Notes: generated by a model from the letters alone, not told the origin. DNA of 64,000 nucleotides from Nitrospiraceae bacterium (GCA_002726235.1 PBSN01000002.1:32994-96993); one strand, 5' to 3'; positions 16,561 through 26,046 are shown, counted from the stretch's first letter. Numbers and translations are program-made.

Positions 16561-17441
16561 CACTTGAATTTCAGCACCTTCAGGGTCGCAATGTCTTTCC
16601 ACGCTGACACCATTGTCGCCCCTTCAGGAATATCTTCTTCATCGTCCTCATCCAACACCATCACTGCTTGGAGTTCTTGGTCTACATACTCCTCAATAGC
16701 ATCGACATTGCTACTAATTCCAGCCTTGATGTTTGTCCAGCCCTCCTCTCTCCACCCTTCAACCTTCGATACCAAGGCACGCGTACCAGGTCGCAGCATA
16801 AACACCGGACCGGACGGAAAAGCATGCTCGGCAAGCCATTCATGTACATCAGGTGATTGGGAGGCACTGCCAACAAAAAGGTACAGCAATGCGGCTCGTT
16901 TCGACACGTCAGTGAGGGCATCGGATGCCCCAGGCATAGGATTGGGAAGGCTACCATGAGTCTGTCCAAACGCTGAAAGATCGAACGGACCGAATTTCGG
17001 TTTTTCAACATGCATCATGGTAGCCGCAAGTTCAACCAATACGATGGGACGTGTCCGATCCGCACTCCCAATCATCGCTGTATAAGACTGAGCCTTCACA
17101 CGCTTTCCATGAGCGAGCCTCACTGTAAACTCCAGTACGCCTTTCTTTTTCGGAACAAACTCCTTCCTCGCCCAACCATCGCCCCCTGTCATTGCCTGAC
17201 CGATAGACCTCCCATCGACGAGAAACTCCACGGGTTCACCACCAAGACCGGTTTGCATAAAAAATCGTGTTTTGACCAGTCTTGCGGAAAGCAAGACCGG
17301 CTGCTTTGGTTGCGCCAGAACATCGGAGGCGATGAGTTCAGCCGACTCCCGCGACACTAGAGTTACGTCAGGGACATCTGAGAATCCCCACAGCGCGATG
17401 AGGAAAGGAAACAGAAAAAAACCGAACGCCCTAAATAACAT
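16560..17441 (-). CDS. Exported protein with degenerate APP1/LNS2-like HAD domain
   Basis: About 293 residues from ATG 17441, which gives a signal sequence FRAFGFFLFPFLIALWGF; a frame to 17513 adds an unlikely leader. An N-terminal Ig-like part (EPVEFLVDGRSIGQAMTGGDG) is followed by a C-terminal segment resembling the APP1 phosphatidate phosphatase domain: LLYLFVGSASQSPDVHEWL, then EHAFPSGPVFMLRPG, matching the FPxGPxxLR signature. The expected catalytic DxDxT is replaced by VLVELAATMM, so activity is doubtful. Translationally coupled to the dehalogenase-like lipoprotein. The relationship is my reading of motifs and is moderate. Confidence 0.6.
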   Translation of the reverse strand: MLFRAFGFFLFPFLIALWGFSDVPDVTLVSRESAELIASDVLAQPKQPVLLSARLVKTRFFMQTGLGGEPVEFLVDGRSIGQAMTGGDGWARKEFVPKKKGVLEFTVRLAHGKRVKAQSYTAMIGSADRTRPIVLVELAATMMHVEKPKFGPFDLSAFGQTHGSLPNPMPGASDALTDVSKRAALLYLFVGSASQSPDVHEWLAEHAFPSGPVFMLRPGTRALVSKVEGWREEGWTNIKAGISSNVDAIEEYVDQELQAVMVLDEDDEEDIPEGATMVSAWKDIATLKVLKFK

Positions 17442-17536
17442 TCGATGATCTTGAACTTTCCAGAAGAGGCTGGTACAGTTTCCGGCGTTTCGTTGAGGCG
17501 ATTCCAAAGACATTCCGACTACAATTCATCACACAG

Positions 17537-17611
<75 letters not shown>

Positions 17612-17781
17612 TCATACACTAAAAGATGCAACACCACGCTACCACACAGGTATCATCGCTTATCTCAAACGTTTTCATGAACCCGCCTTCCTGCCAATCA
17701 TTCTCATCATTAGTCACATTCAGCTGGGCTATCAGATAGCGTCGTGATGGCGGTTGTGGCATACTGGACTGCAAGCGTTTG

Positions 17782-19647
17782 ATGACAACCAAGGACCCTT
17801 GGCAATTAGACTTGGGAGCTCGCCCCCTCGGCGCTTCCGAGGTTTTCTTCCGCGTTTGGGCTCCGTTTGCCCAAACAGTGTCCGTTCGGGCTTCCGAACG
17901 GCAGGGTGATGACTTTCCCCTTGAGAAACAGGATTTCGGATATTTTCAGGGCACGATTGCTCTGTCGGGTCCAGGTACACGGTATCAGTACATATTGGAT
18001 GGGGAAAAAGCTCGCCCGGATCCTGCCTCCCGCTCACAGCCCAACGGTGTTCACAACCCATCAGAAGTCGTGGCAATTACTGGATTCCCTTGGACAGATC
18101 AGAACTGGAAGGGCCTGCCACTCGAAAGACTTATCCTGTACGAACTCCACACAGGTACGTTTACACAGGAAGGAACGTTTGAAGCGATCATTCCGTTCCT
18201 CGATTACCTCGCAAATGAAGTGGGTGTCACAGCAATTGAATTGATGCCCATCGCGCAATTTCCAGGAACACGTAACTGGGGATACGACGGGGTCTATCCA
18301 TTTGCTCCCCACAACAGCTTTGGAGGGGGACAAGGGCTCAAGCAGCTCGTGGATGCGTGCCATGCACGCAATCTCGCAGTCATCCTCGATGTTGTCTACA
18401 ATCATCTCGGACCTGAGGGAAACTATCTCGGCGACTTCGGACCCTACTTCACGGACCGCTACCACACACCCTGGGGACAGGCCATCAATTATGACGGAGC
18501 AGATAGCGATCCGGTCCGTCATTATTTTATCAGCAACGCTCGCTACTGGATCACTGAGTACCATATCGATGCTCTCAGACTCGATGCGATTCACGGCATC
18601 TTCGATTGCAGGGCGATCCACATCCTCGAAGAATTGACATCGGCCGTCCATCAGCTTGGAGAACAACTCGGTCGAAGTGTGCTCGTGATCGCAGAAAGCG
18701 ATAGCAATGACGCGAAAGTCATACGGCACACACGCGACGCTGGATATGGTATCGACGCTCAGTGGAGCGATGATTTTCACCATGCACTGCATGCCCTGCT
18801 TACTCATGAAACGGTTGGTTATTACGAAGACTTTGGCCATCTCGATGACCTTTCAACAGCATTCACCGATGGATTTGTCTATCAGGGTCAGGCTTCTGCG
18901 TTTCGCAAGCGGCGCCACGGAAGTCCAACCAAGGGCTGCGACTCATCACAATTCATCATTTGTTGCCAAAACCATGACCAGATCGGAAACCGGCCTAGAG
19001 GTAATCGGTTGAGCACCCTTGTTTCAAATGCGGCATTGAAGGTTGCAGCAGCTTCTGTACTCCTCTCCCCAAATACTCCTCTCATTTTTATGGGGGAGGA
19101 ATATGGAGAAACGGCGCCATTTTTTTATTTCGTCGATCACGCTGACCCACATCTCCAAGCTACAATCCGCGATGGGCGTCAGGCTGAATACAAAAACTTT
19201 GGATGGTTGGAGACTGGGCCCGATCCAAATACTATTGACGTATTTGAACGTTCGAGAGTTCATCCCGGAGTTCAGACTAATTCCAAACAACAGGCCATAC
19301 TACGATGGTATCGCCGGCTGATCAGTCTTAGAAATCAAGTCCCTGCCCTAGGAACTTCAAAAGGAGGAATGCTTAGCCTATGGACCTTTCCTGAGCGAGT
19401 GCTTATCATGCATCGCTGGGCCTCCGATGGACCTCAGGCAATTGTGGTTTTGGGATTCAACCCTGCCCCAACGGAAATCAACATATGTGCTCCAAAAGGA
19501 ACATGGACACGGGCACTTGATGCCTCATCGGAAAAAAACGGAGTGACGGGTCAAGCGAACATGCCAAAAGAACTTACCATTGATGCCAAGGGTCAATCCA
19601 TCCCTATCCCAAGCTTCACCGCGACGGTATATCTAACATCGTGTTGA
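17782..19647 (+). CDS. treZ: Malto-oligosyltrehalose trehalohydrolase
   Basis: 621 residues, GH13 family. It releases trehalose from maltooligosyl-trehalose made by TreY. The N-terminal CBM48-like domain (LGARPLGASEVFFRVWAPFAQTV) is followed by the catalytic barrel: VVYNHLGPEGNY, DALRLDAIHGI (nucleophile Asp about 266), VIAESD (acid Glu about 306) and CQNHDQIGNRPRG (about 398). The ATG follows an in-frame TTG directly. No treY, treX or treS lies in the window, so it stands alone here. Its stop is inside a TGTTGAAAAA sequence resembling the end of the dispersed repeat seen at 23780 and 43475. Confidence 0.92.
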   Translation: MTTKDPWQLDLGARPLGASEVFFRVWAPFAQTVSVRASERQGDDFPLEKQDFGYFQGTIALSGPGTRYQYILDGEKARPDPASRSQPNGVHNPSEVVAITGFPWTDQNWKGLPLERLILYELHTGTFTQEGTFEAIIPFLDYLANEVGVTAIELMPIAQFPGTRNWGYDGVYPFAPHNSFGGGQGLKQLVDACHARNLAVILDVVYNHLGPEGNYLGDFGPYFTDRYHTPWGQAINYDGADSDPVRHYFISNARYWITEYHIDALRLDAIHGIFDCRAIHILEELTSAVHQLGEQLGRSVLVIAESDSNDAKVIRHTRDAGYGIDAQWSDDFHHALHALLTHETVGYYEDFGHLDDLSTAFTDGFVYQGQASAFRKRRHGSPTKGCDSSQFIICCQNHDQIGNRPRGNRLSTLVSNAALKVAAASVLLSPNTPLIFMGEEYGETAPFFYFVDHADPHLQATIRDGRQAEYKNFGWLETGPDPNTIDVFERSRVHPGVQTNSKQQAILRWYRRLISLRNQVPALGTSKGGMLSLWTFPERVLIMHRWASDGPQAIVVLGFNPAPTEINICAPKGTWTRALDASSEKNGVTGQANMPKELTIDAKGQSIPIPSFTATVYLTSC

Positions 19648-19744
19648 AAAATAATTCCCGAGCCATCAAGGGCCTGGCAATGCGAAAGTCCATGCTGACA
19701 CCACACTCGTCCGCAGAATGACCTCCAATTCGCGTTAATAAGTC

Positions 19745-21979
19745 GTGAGCTTACACACCACATCTCCACGAAAACACCTGAGGAAGAGCGTTGACCAATT
19801 CGCCGCTGTCATCATTCGGATGGGGGGAATCGGGATCATTCTCAGCATCCTTGGAATTTTTGTATTTCTTGTAGCACAAGTCATTCCACTATTCCTTTCC
19901 CCAACCGGCTCTTTGGCTCGGAAAATTGATACTGGCGCCACACCAACTAGCTTTCCACAAGCAACACTTGTTGGCATCGATGCCCGCCAATCACTCTCCT
20001 ATGTTCTCACGCCAAATACCATTTCATTTCGCCAGCTGCCATCAGGAAATGTTTATCCGGTCACACTTCCAATAGCGCTTGAAGAGGCAAACATCACCGC
20101 AGTCACACACATGACAGGAGCCACGCAGTGGTTGGCGCTCGGAACCGATGATGGGCACATTATCCCAATGCGTATTCGATTTCGCTCGGTTTTCGATACC
20201 GCCGGAACACAAGAGACAATTCCACAAATGTCGGTCGAACCAGCATTCGCAATCGATCCAACTCACGCACCAATCATCCGATTGGCTTATCAACATGACG
20301 ATGACGGCATCTCTGCCATTGCCCTCAACAACCAAGGGCACCTTTGGTATGGAACATTTCGAACGCTCGACCATGGCTATGAATCCGTACAGCCTCCCGT
20401 CGACCTTTCGCCCCACATCACCGGGACGATCACATCACTTGTCATGGATGGGTCTGGGGAGATATTTGCTGCGGGCACATCCAACGGTGAACTCTACTAC
20501 TGGAAAACACAATACGATGCCCCTCCAGTGCTAATCGGAGCGTATCGTGTTGCTCCAGCAGGAGTCGCAATCACCGCCATCGCGTACTTGATTGGAGACC
20601 GCTCTCTGATTATCGGAACGGCGAAGGGATCCGTGTCAGCATGGGCCGAATTGTCCGGCCGGCAAGACCCTGCCCACTCACGACTCCACGCTATTCACCA
20701 CCTCGCTCCACACTCAACACCCGTCACCGTCATTGCCCCTTCGCAACGGAATAAGGGTTTCATCACAAGCGATACCACTGGCAATTTACATATCCACCAT
20801 GCCACATCGGAACAGACACTTTTGCGTATTCCAGGAAATGGCACTGCAATCACAGCACTCATGTTCGCACCAAAAGCCAACGGAGCTGTGGCTCTCGCGG
20901 CCGACGGCAACCTCATGGCATACGATATCAAAAACCCCCACCCCGAGATCACACTTGGAACGCTCTTTGGAAAGGTCTGGTATGAAGGCTATGACGAGCC
21001 AGAGTTCGTATGGCAATCCTCAGGAGCAACTGACGATGTTGAACCGAAGTTCAGCCTGACCCCCATCACCATTGGCACGCTCAAGGGAACGTTTTATGCC
21101 TTGCTCCTCGCAGTGCCTATAGCCTTACTCAGCGCGATCTACACCTCGATGTTCATGCATCCATCACTACGCGCCACACTCAAGCCAAGCATTGAAACCA
21201 TGGCAGCATTACCCACTGTTGTACTAGGGTTTCTCGCTGGTCTTTGGCTTGCGCCGCTCATTGAGGACATGTTTCCAGCCTTAGTGGGAATGTTGATCGT
21301 CATCCCATGCAGCGTTCTCACTGTGAGCCTGCTCTGGCAACTAGTACCAAGTCCAACACGAAAACGCATGCCCCAGGGAATGGAAGCACTCATCCTCATT
21401 CCGATTATCGGAGGAGCTGCCACTCTGTGCTATCTCAACACACCATTCTTTGAGCAAGGGCTTTTCGGCGGAGACTACAAAGGGTGGCTTGATACATCGC
21501 TAGGCCTGTCGTATGACCAACGCAATGCCATTATCATTGGATTCGCGATGGGATTCGCCATTATCCCAATAATCTACAGCATCTCAGAAGAGGCGCTCTC
21601 AAATGTGCCAAAACGCCTGATCGCGGCATCACTTGGCCTCGGAGCCACCCCATGGCAAACCTTGACCAGACTTGTACTTGTAGCTGCAGCCCCTGGGATT
21701 TTCGCGGCCATTATGATGGGGTTCGGACGGGCCGTCGGTGAAACAATGATCGTCCTCATGGCCACGGGGAACACGCCTATCATGGACATGAACCCATTCA
21801 ACGGTTTTCGAACACTTGCGGCAAACATTGCGGTAGAAATTCCGGAGGCACCGCAGGGAGGCACCTTATACCGCACATTGTTCATAGCGGCACTCCTTCT
21901 CTTTATAATGACATTCGTGACGAATACAATCGCCGAAATGATTCGACAGCGGTTGCGTAAACAGTACAGCCAATTCTGA
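19745..21979 (+). CDS. pstC: Phosphate ABC transporter permease PstC with large insert domain
   Basis: 744 residues, more than twice the usual PstC. TM1 (IGIILSILGIFVFLVAQVIPLF) is followed by about 380 residues of beta-propeller-like sequence (ALGTDDGHI, FAAGTSNGELYYW, IIGTAKGSVSAW). The permease core begins near residue 435 (ITIGTLKGTFYALLLAVPIALLSAIYTSMF) and includes the EAA-type loop LIAASLGLGATPWQTLTRLVL and GRAVGETMIVLMATGN. Long PstC forms of this kind are known in other Gram-negatives. GTG start. It imports phosphate with PstA and PstB; no pstS is adjacent. Confidence 0.9.
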   Translation: MSLHTTSPRKHLRKSVDQFAAVIIRMGGIGIILSILGIFVFLVAQVIPLFLSPTGSLARKIDTGATPTSFPQATLVGIDARQSLSYVLTPNTISFRQLPSGNVYPVTLPIALEEANITAVTHMTGATQWLALGTDDGHIIPMRIRFRSVFDTAGTQETIPQMSVEPAFAIDPTHAPIIRLAYQHDDDGISAIALNNQGHLWYGTFRTLDHGYESVQPPVDLSPHITGTITSLVMDGSGEIFAAGTSNGELYYWKTQYDAPPVLIGAYRVAPAGVAITAIAYLIGDRSLIIGTAKGSVSAWAELSGRQDPAHSRLHAIHHLAPHSTPVTVIAPSQRNKGFITSDTTGNLHIHHATSEQTLLRIPGNGTAITALMFAPKANGAVALAADGNLMAYDIKNPHPEITLGTLFGKVWYEGYDEPEFVWQSSGATDDVEPKFSLTPITIGTLKGTFYALLLAVPIALLSAIYTSMFMHPSLRATLKPSIETMAALPTVVLGFLAGLWLAPLIEDMFPALVGMLIVIPCSVLTVSLLWQLVPSPTRKRMPQGMEALILIPIIGGAATLCYLNTPFFEQGLFGGDYKGWLDTSLGLSYDQRNAIIIGFAMGFAIIPIIYSISEEALSNVPKRLIAASLGLGATPWQTLTRLVLVAAAPGIFAAIMMGFGRAVGETMIVLMATGNTPIMDMNPFNGFRTLAANIAVEIPEAPQGGTLYRTLFIAALLLFIMTFVTNTIAEMIRQRLRKQYSQF

Positions 21980-22127
21980 GAATCCCTTTGCAAAACACTA
22001 TCCTGAACACCTCAACAGTTCACAATGTTCATATGCGTCGTACGCATTCCGCTTGTTTGTCAATAACTGTCTTGCCAGAATGCGCAATTATGTATTTTTC
22101 AAGTGGCTCCGAAGGCGTATAGATATA

Positions 22128-23783
22128 ATGAAAGCATGGTTCAGAAAAGTCATTGCCTCAGGTGACCTGTTTATTTGGGGTAGTGGCGCAGGGCTTGCCA
22201 TTGCTCTGCTCATGGTCATCGGGCTTGTAGCGCTAATCGGCATAAATGGATTGGGATTCTTTTGGACTTCAGACGTATTGGAGCTTACGCTTGATGATGG
22301 AACGCGCGTCATCGGCGAACTCACAGGATCCGAACAAATCCCCAACTCTGTTACCCCAGAACACCCACAGGGTCAGACGAGAATTCAGATTAAAGTGGGC
22401 AACCGCGATCTTTACGGACAAGACTTTCGATGGATTGATGAAGCTCGAATTATCACACGGACAACGCCTCCCGATGTCGTGCTACTGGAACGACAAGAGT
22501 GGGGGAATATGTACGCGCGCATTCAAGCAATCCACGCGCAGGGCTCCCCCATCGCCGCAGGAGGAGATGCCGGATGGAATGCCCTCCTACCGCTCATCGA
22601 CAATGCCACCATGCTACGCACTCAAATTCGCCATATTGAGAAGAGTGAAATTGGAAGTCTCAGTGACGCAATCGAGCGAGCTCGATTGAAGATACGAAAG
22701 CTTGAACTGGCGCTGCCGCAAGAGCAGAAACTTCAGAACGCCAACCCAGAACGCTACACGCAACTGCACGCCACCATCAACAATGCAGAGGCGCAATATC
22801 ATAAGCATATCGCTTCACTGGAAAAATTATATGTCGATTTGGACACCCATACCGCCATTCTCATCGACAGCAACGGTCTCGAGACATCCCTGCCCATTGG
22901 CAAAATCATTCGCGCGCTGCGTCCGAATTCAATGAGTTTCCATGAGAAAACTTGGATCTATATCGTCAACGTATGGGAGGTCTTGACCGGCGAACCACGG
23001 GAAGCCAATACCGAAGGAGGGCTTTTCCCCGCAATTATGGGGACGGTGATGATGGTCCTAGTCACGAGTATCATCGTGGTCCCATTTGGAGTGATTACCG
23101 CGTTGTACCTTGGCGAATACGCCCGGCAAGGCGTCATCGTGAAAATCGTCAGAATCGCAATCAATAACCTTGCCGGCATCCCATCAATCGTACTCGGGAT
23201 CTTTGGACTTGGATTTTTTATCTATGTCGTTGGCGGAACAATTGACACATTCTTCTTTGCTGAAACCCTTCCCAATCCAACCTTTGGGACTGGAGGTCTG
23301 TTGTGGGCATCCTTTACACTCGCACTCCTAACCGTGCCAGTGGCTATTGTTTCAACCGAAGAAGGCTTATCTGCGGTTCCACGTGATTACCGGGAGGCCT
23401 CGGTAGGGCTCGGAGCCACAAAATTTGAAACCATCTGGCACGTTGTGCTCCCAGTCGCGATGCCGGGGATTTTGACAGGATTCATCCTTGCCATTGCCAG
23501 GGCAACCGGCGAAGTCGCACCACTGATGCTGACCGGAGTCGTCAAATTAGCTCCGGAGCTTCCCTTGGATACGACTTTTCCATTTGTGCACCTTGATCGG
23601 AAATTTATGCACCTTGGTTTTCACATCTATGATGTTGGGTTTCAATCTCCAAACGTTGAAGCCGCCATGCCAATGATTTACGTCACAACCTTAGTCCTCC
23701 TTATCATAGTCGTCACGCTGAACCTTCTCGCCATTGCACTCCGCCAGCGTCTTCGAAAGAAGTATGCCGGTTCTACGGTCTAG
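22128..23783 (+). CDS. pstA: Phosphate ABC transporter permease PstA with coiled-coil extension
   Basis: About 551 residues from ATG 22128 (MKAWFRKVI), preferred to in-frame starts at 22053/22080 because of AAGGCG upstream and the fit to the PstA N-terminus. TM1 (GAGLAIALLMVIGLVALIGI) is followed by about 230 extra residues including a charged helical stretch (IEKSEIGSLSDAIERARLKI) likely to be a coiled coil. The core has IMGTVMMVLVTSIIVVPFGVITALYLGEYA, ASVGLGATKFETIWHVVLPVAMPGI and ARATGEVAPLMLTG. The TAG stop is formed by the CTAG end of the repeat at 23780. Confidence 0.88.
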   Translation: MKAWFRKVIASGDLFIWGSGAGLAIALLMVIGLVALIGINGLGFFWTSDVLELTLDDGTRVIGELTGSEQIPNSVTPEHPQGQTRIQIKVGNRDLYGQDFRWIDEARIITRTTPPDVVLLERQEWGNMYARIQAIHAQGSPIAAGGDAGWNALLPLIDNATMLRTQIRHIEKSEIGSLSDAIERARLKIRKLELALPQEQKLQNANPERYTQLHATINNAEAQYHKHIASLEKLYVDLDTHTAILIDSNGLETSLPIGKIIRALRPNSMSFHEKTWIYIVNVWEVLTGEPREANTEGGLFPAIMGTVMMVLVTSIIVVPFGVITALYLGEYARQGVIVKIVRIAINNLAGIPSIVLGIFGLGFFIYVVGGTIDTFFFAETLPNPTFGTGGLLWASFTLALLTVPVAIVSTEEGLSAVPRDYREASVGLGATKFETIWHVVLPVAMPGILTGFILAIARATGEVAPLMLTGVVKLAPELPLDTTFPFVHLDRKFMHLGFHIYDVGFQSPNVEAAMPMIYVTTLVLLIIVVTLNLLAIALRQRLRKKYAGSTV

Positions 23784-23965
23784 CAAGGTGTTGGAAAAAC
23801 TCAAAAATCATCAGAAACCGATTATTCTATACGCCAGACTTAAAACACCAGTGGAGAGATAGGATGTTCAAAAAAGTCCATTCAGCAATTCCGCAAGCCA
23901 CCAGCACATGAGCACGATAACGGACCAAGGACGTCACTGGAAGCCTTTTTCAACATACCTACTAG
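23780..23965. repeat. MITE-like dispersed repeat, copy A
   Basis: A 186-bp non-coding segment bounded by CTAG at each end (23780-23783 and 23962-23965). The left end CTAGCAAGGTGTTGGAAAAA is an imperfect inverted copy of the right end CCTTTTTCAACATACCTACTAG. An inner motif AGGATGTTCAAAAAAGTCC (23861-23879) repeats the theme. It shares end sequence and several internal blocks (AACACCA, then about 18 of 24 identical positions before the right end) with the segment at 43475-43666. It begins exactly at the pstA stop. Confidence 0.6.
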
Positions 23966-23976
23966 GTACGTAATCC

Positions 23977-24840
23977 ATGGCATCTGAAGACACACCACGT
24001 CGCGGACACACTCACGCACACATGTTAAATATTGTGGAATCCCCCCCCGAACAAACCAGCACCCCAGTGAAACGACCCAGCAATGCAGAACCGAAAGTGC
24101 TCATACAAGATGTGAATTTCTTTTACGGGAACGTCCAAGCGTTGTGGGCTATCAACTTAGCTATTCCAACACGACAAATCACCGCCTTGATCGGTCCTTC
24201 AGGATGCGGGAAGTCTACCCTCCTTCGCTGCCTAAACCGCTTAAATGACTTGATTGAAGAAGCGCGTCTGGAGGGAGCGATCCTTCTCGACAACCTGAAT
24301 ATTCACGATCCTCAACTCGACATCACAGATCTGCGAAAACGCGTCGGGATGGTATTTCAACGGTCAAATCCATTCCCAAAATCAATCTATGAGAACGTGG
24401 TCTATGGACCCCGGCTTCAAGGAATTAAAAATCGCGCCGAGCTGGACGTTATCGCGGAAAAGAGTTTAACCGAGGCTGGCTTGTGGGATGAAGTGAATGA
24501 TCGCTTGGCGAAAAGCGCATTGGGACTATCCGGCGGGCAGCAACAACGCTTGTGCATTGCCAGAGCTCTGGCAGTCGAACCGGACGTCTTGCTGATGGAC
24601 GAACCCTGTTCTTCCCTTGACCCTATCGCGACAGGAAAAATTGAAGAGTTGCTCTTTTCGCTCAAAAACACACTCACGATTATTATTGTGACTCACAACA
24701 TGCAACAAGCCGCCCGAATCTCAGACCATACCGGATTCCTACTGATGGGCGAACTAGTCGAATTTGGAGAAACGAAAACGATCTTCACCGTCCCAACTGA
24801 TCCCCGAACAGAAGACTATATCACCGGTCGATTTGGGTAG
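23977..24840 (+). CDS. pstB: Phosphate ABC transporter ATP-binding protein
   Basis: 287 residues, normal PstB plus an N-terminal polar tail of about 35. Walker [11 protein letters not shown]-loop [18 protein letters not shown] (the PstB-specific NPFP), signature [15 protein letters not shown], Walker [14 protein letters not shown] and switch [13 protein letters not shown] are all intact. It powers phosphate import through PstC/PstA. The start ATG 23977 lies only 12 nt after the repeat element, so the repeat separates it from pstA and may affect its expression. No phoU follows. Confidence 0.95.
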   Translation: MASEDTPRRGHTHAHMLNIVESPPEQTSTPVKRPSNAEPKVLIQDVNFFYGNVQALWAINLAIPTRQITALIGPSGCGKSTLLRCLNRLNDLIEEARLEGAILLDNLNIHDPQLDITDLRKRVGMVFQRSNPFPKSIYENVVYGPRLQGIKNRAELDVIAEKSLTEAGLWDEVNDRLAKSALGLSGGQQQRLCIARALAVEPDVLLMDEPCSSLDPIATGKIEELLFSLKNTLTIIIVTHNMQQAARISDHTGFLLMGELVEFGETKTIFTVPTDPRTEDYITGRFG

Positions 24841-24844
24841 ACCG

Positions 24845-25600
24845 TTATTTTACTTGTCCTTCAGCCTCACCGGTAAGAGGAACAAAGCGCACACTGCTGA
24901 TTTGTGAGATCCTGAACTCTCCCCTGATCTTCTCTCCCAACGTGAGATTTTGCGACCGGTTTGTATCCCCAACGGGCATAATCAAACGGCCACCCTCCTT
25001 GAGCTGTTCAATGAGCGGAACAGGAATGTGGTCTGCCGCTGCAGTGACGATAATTTTGTCAAAGGGAGCGAATTCATCCCAACCTTTGTAGCCATCACCA
25101 TATTTAACCAAAACCGTTGTATGCCCAAGACTTGCTAATGACGAACGCGACAAATTCGCCAACTCCTCAATAATCTCAATGGAGTAGACTTGATCCGTGA
25201 GTTCAGCCAGAACAGCCGCTTGGTATCCCGACCCAGTGCCCACCTCCAACACTTTTTCCCCATGTTCAACACCGAGATGCTGCATCATTAGCGCAACAAC
25301 GTAAGGCTGTGAAATAGTCTGACCATAGCCAATAGGTAATGGCTGGTCTGAATACGCCGCATCCCAATATTGCTGTGGGACAAAGCGATGGCGTGGGACA
25401 ACAGCCATAGCACGAAGCGTGGGAACATCGGTGATGTCACGAGTGACAAGATCCCGTTCGACCATTTGAATTCGCAATTCATGGAACAAATCGTGATCGG
25501 GTTTAGGGGTCGTACAGAAAGCTAGCATCCCAGCAACTCCCAAAAGAAGCACAGCGAAGAACATCCTGCCAAGGCGAAGATACTCCCACAAATCAAGCAC
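24845..25600 (-). CDS. pcm: Protein-L-isoaspartate O-methyltransferase with export signal
   Basis: 251 residues. PIMT signatures are present: MVERDLVTRDITD, RHRFVPQQYWDAAYSDQPLPIGYGQTIS, VLEVGTGSGYQAAVLA (SAM motif I), GDGYKGWDEFAPFDKIIVTAA and LKEGGRLIMPVGD. It methylates isoaspartyl residues for protein repair. Unusually, the N-terminus has a hydrophobic signal (FFAVLLLGVAGMLAFC) with a possible lipobox, implying a periplasmic lipoprotein. GTG 25600 start with GGGGG upstream. Convergent with pstB, only a few bases apart. Confidence 0.9.
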   Translation of the reverse strand: MLDLWEYLRLGRMFFAVLLLGVAGMLAFCTTPKPDHDLFHELRIQMVERDLVTRDITDVPTLRAMAVVPRHRFVPQQYWDAAYSDQPLPIGYGQTISQPYVVALMMQHLGVEHGEKVLEVGTGSGYQAAVLAELTDQVYSIEIIEELANLSRSSLASLGHTTVLVKYGDGYKGWDEFAPFDKIIVTAAADHIPVPLIEQLKEGGRLIMPVGDTNRSQNLTLGEKIRGEFRISQISSVRFVPLTGEAEGQVK

Positions 25601-25970
25601 CTACAGGCCCCCTATGCGAACCACTGACAGCAATGAAAAATAGCTCCCCATGTTGGACGAGTTTCGGAACTATTGCTTTTCGCCAACATCCGCCGGAGGC
25701 TGTCCTACTGCTTACTCAGGACATCTTTAATTTTAGAGCAATATAATGCGCAATGGTAGTGAGTAGAGCGTGCCGCTTTGATTGAGTGAATTTCGCACCC
25801 GATTCAACAGCGTCTGACCGGTAGCCTCACCGTGTTTTTTGGTGAGGACTTCCCAAGCATCGGATTGGGTTTCCTATATTGCAACTCTGTGCATATATGC
25901 AGATTCATGCTGTTTCCTGATAAGCAAATTCTCGAACGTCGATCTTGCCAAATGGGTTGAATCGAGGAAA
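25601..25970. other. Intergenic stretch with one hairpin, no gene seen
   Basis: Between pcm and tRNA-Asn no credible gene was found. A perfect 7-bp hairpin (CCTCACC at 25825-25831, loop GTGTTTTTT, GGTGAGG at 25841-25847) is the only structure noticed. It lacks a T-tract after the stem in either direction, so it is not a standard terminator. An ORF across the tRNA here is an artefact of tRNA sequence. Confidence 0.5.
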
Positions 25971-26046
25971 TGGCTCCCCGGGCAGGGCTCGAACCTGCGA
26001 CAAGTCGGTTAACAGCCGACTGCTCTACCAACTGAGCTACCGGGGA
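25971..26046 (-). tRNA. tRNA-Asn (anticodon GTT)
   Basis: Minus strand cloverleaf: acceptor TCCCCGG pairs with CCGGGGA, D arm GCTCAGTTGGTAGAGC, anticodon stem GTCGG/CCGAC with loop CTGTTAA giving GTT, T arm CAGGTTCGAGCCCTG, discriminator G, and encoded CCA at 25971-25973. Confidence 0.96.

Noticed and set aside
18061-18840. 259-codon minus-strand frame inside treZ
   Set aside because: Antisense to a gene with all GH13 motifs intact; composition is not protein-like.
25825-25847. Hairpin as terminator for tRNA-Asn
   Set aside because: Good 7-bp stem but no T-tract on the relevant strand and more than 120 nt after the tRNA; listed only as a structure.
25804-26031. 75-codon frame across tRNA-Asn
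   Set aside because: Its N-terminus is the usual false translation of a tRNA; no coding support.
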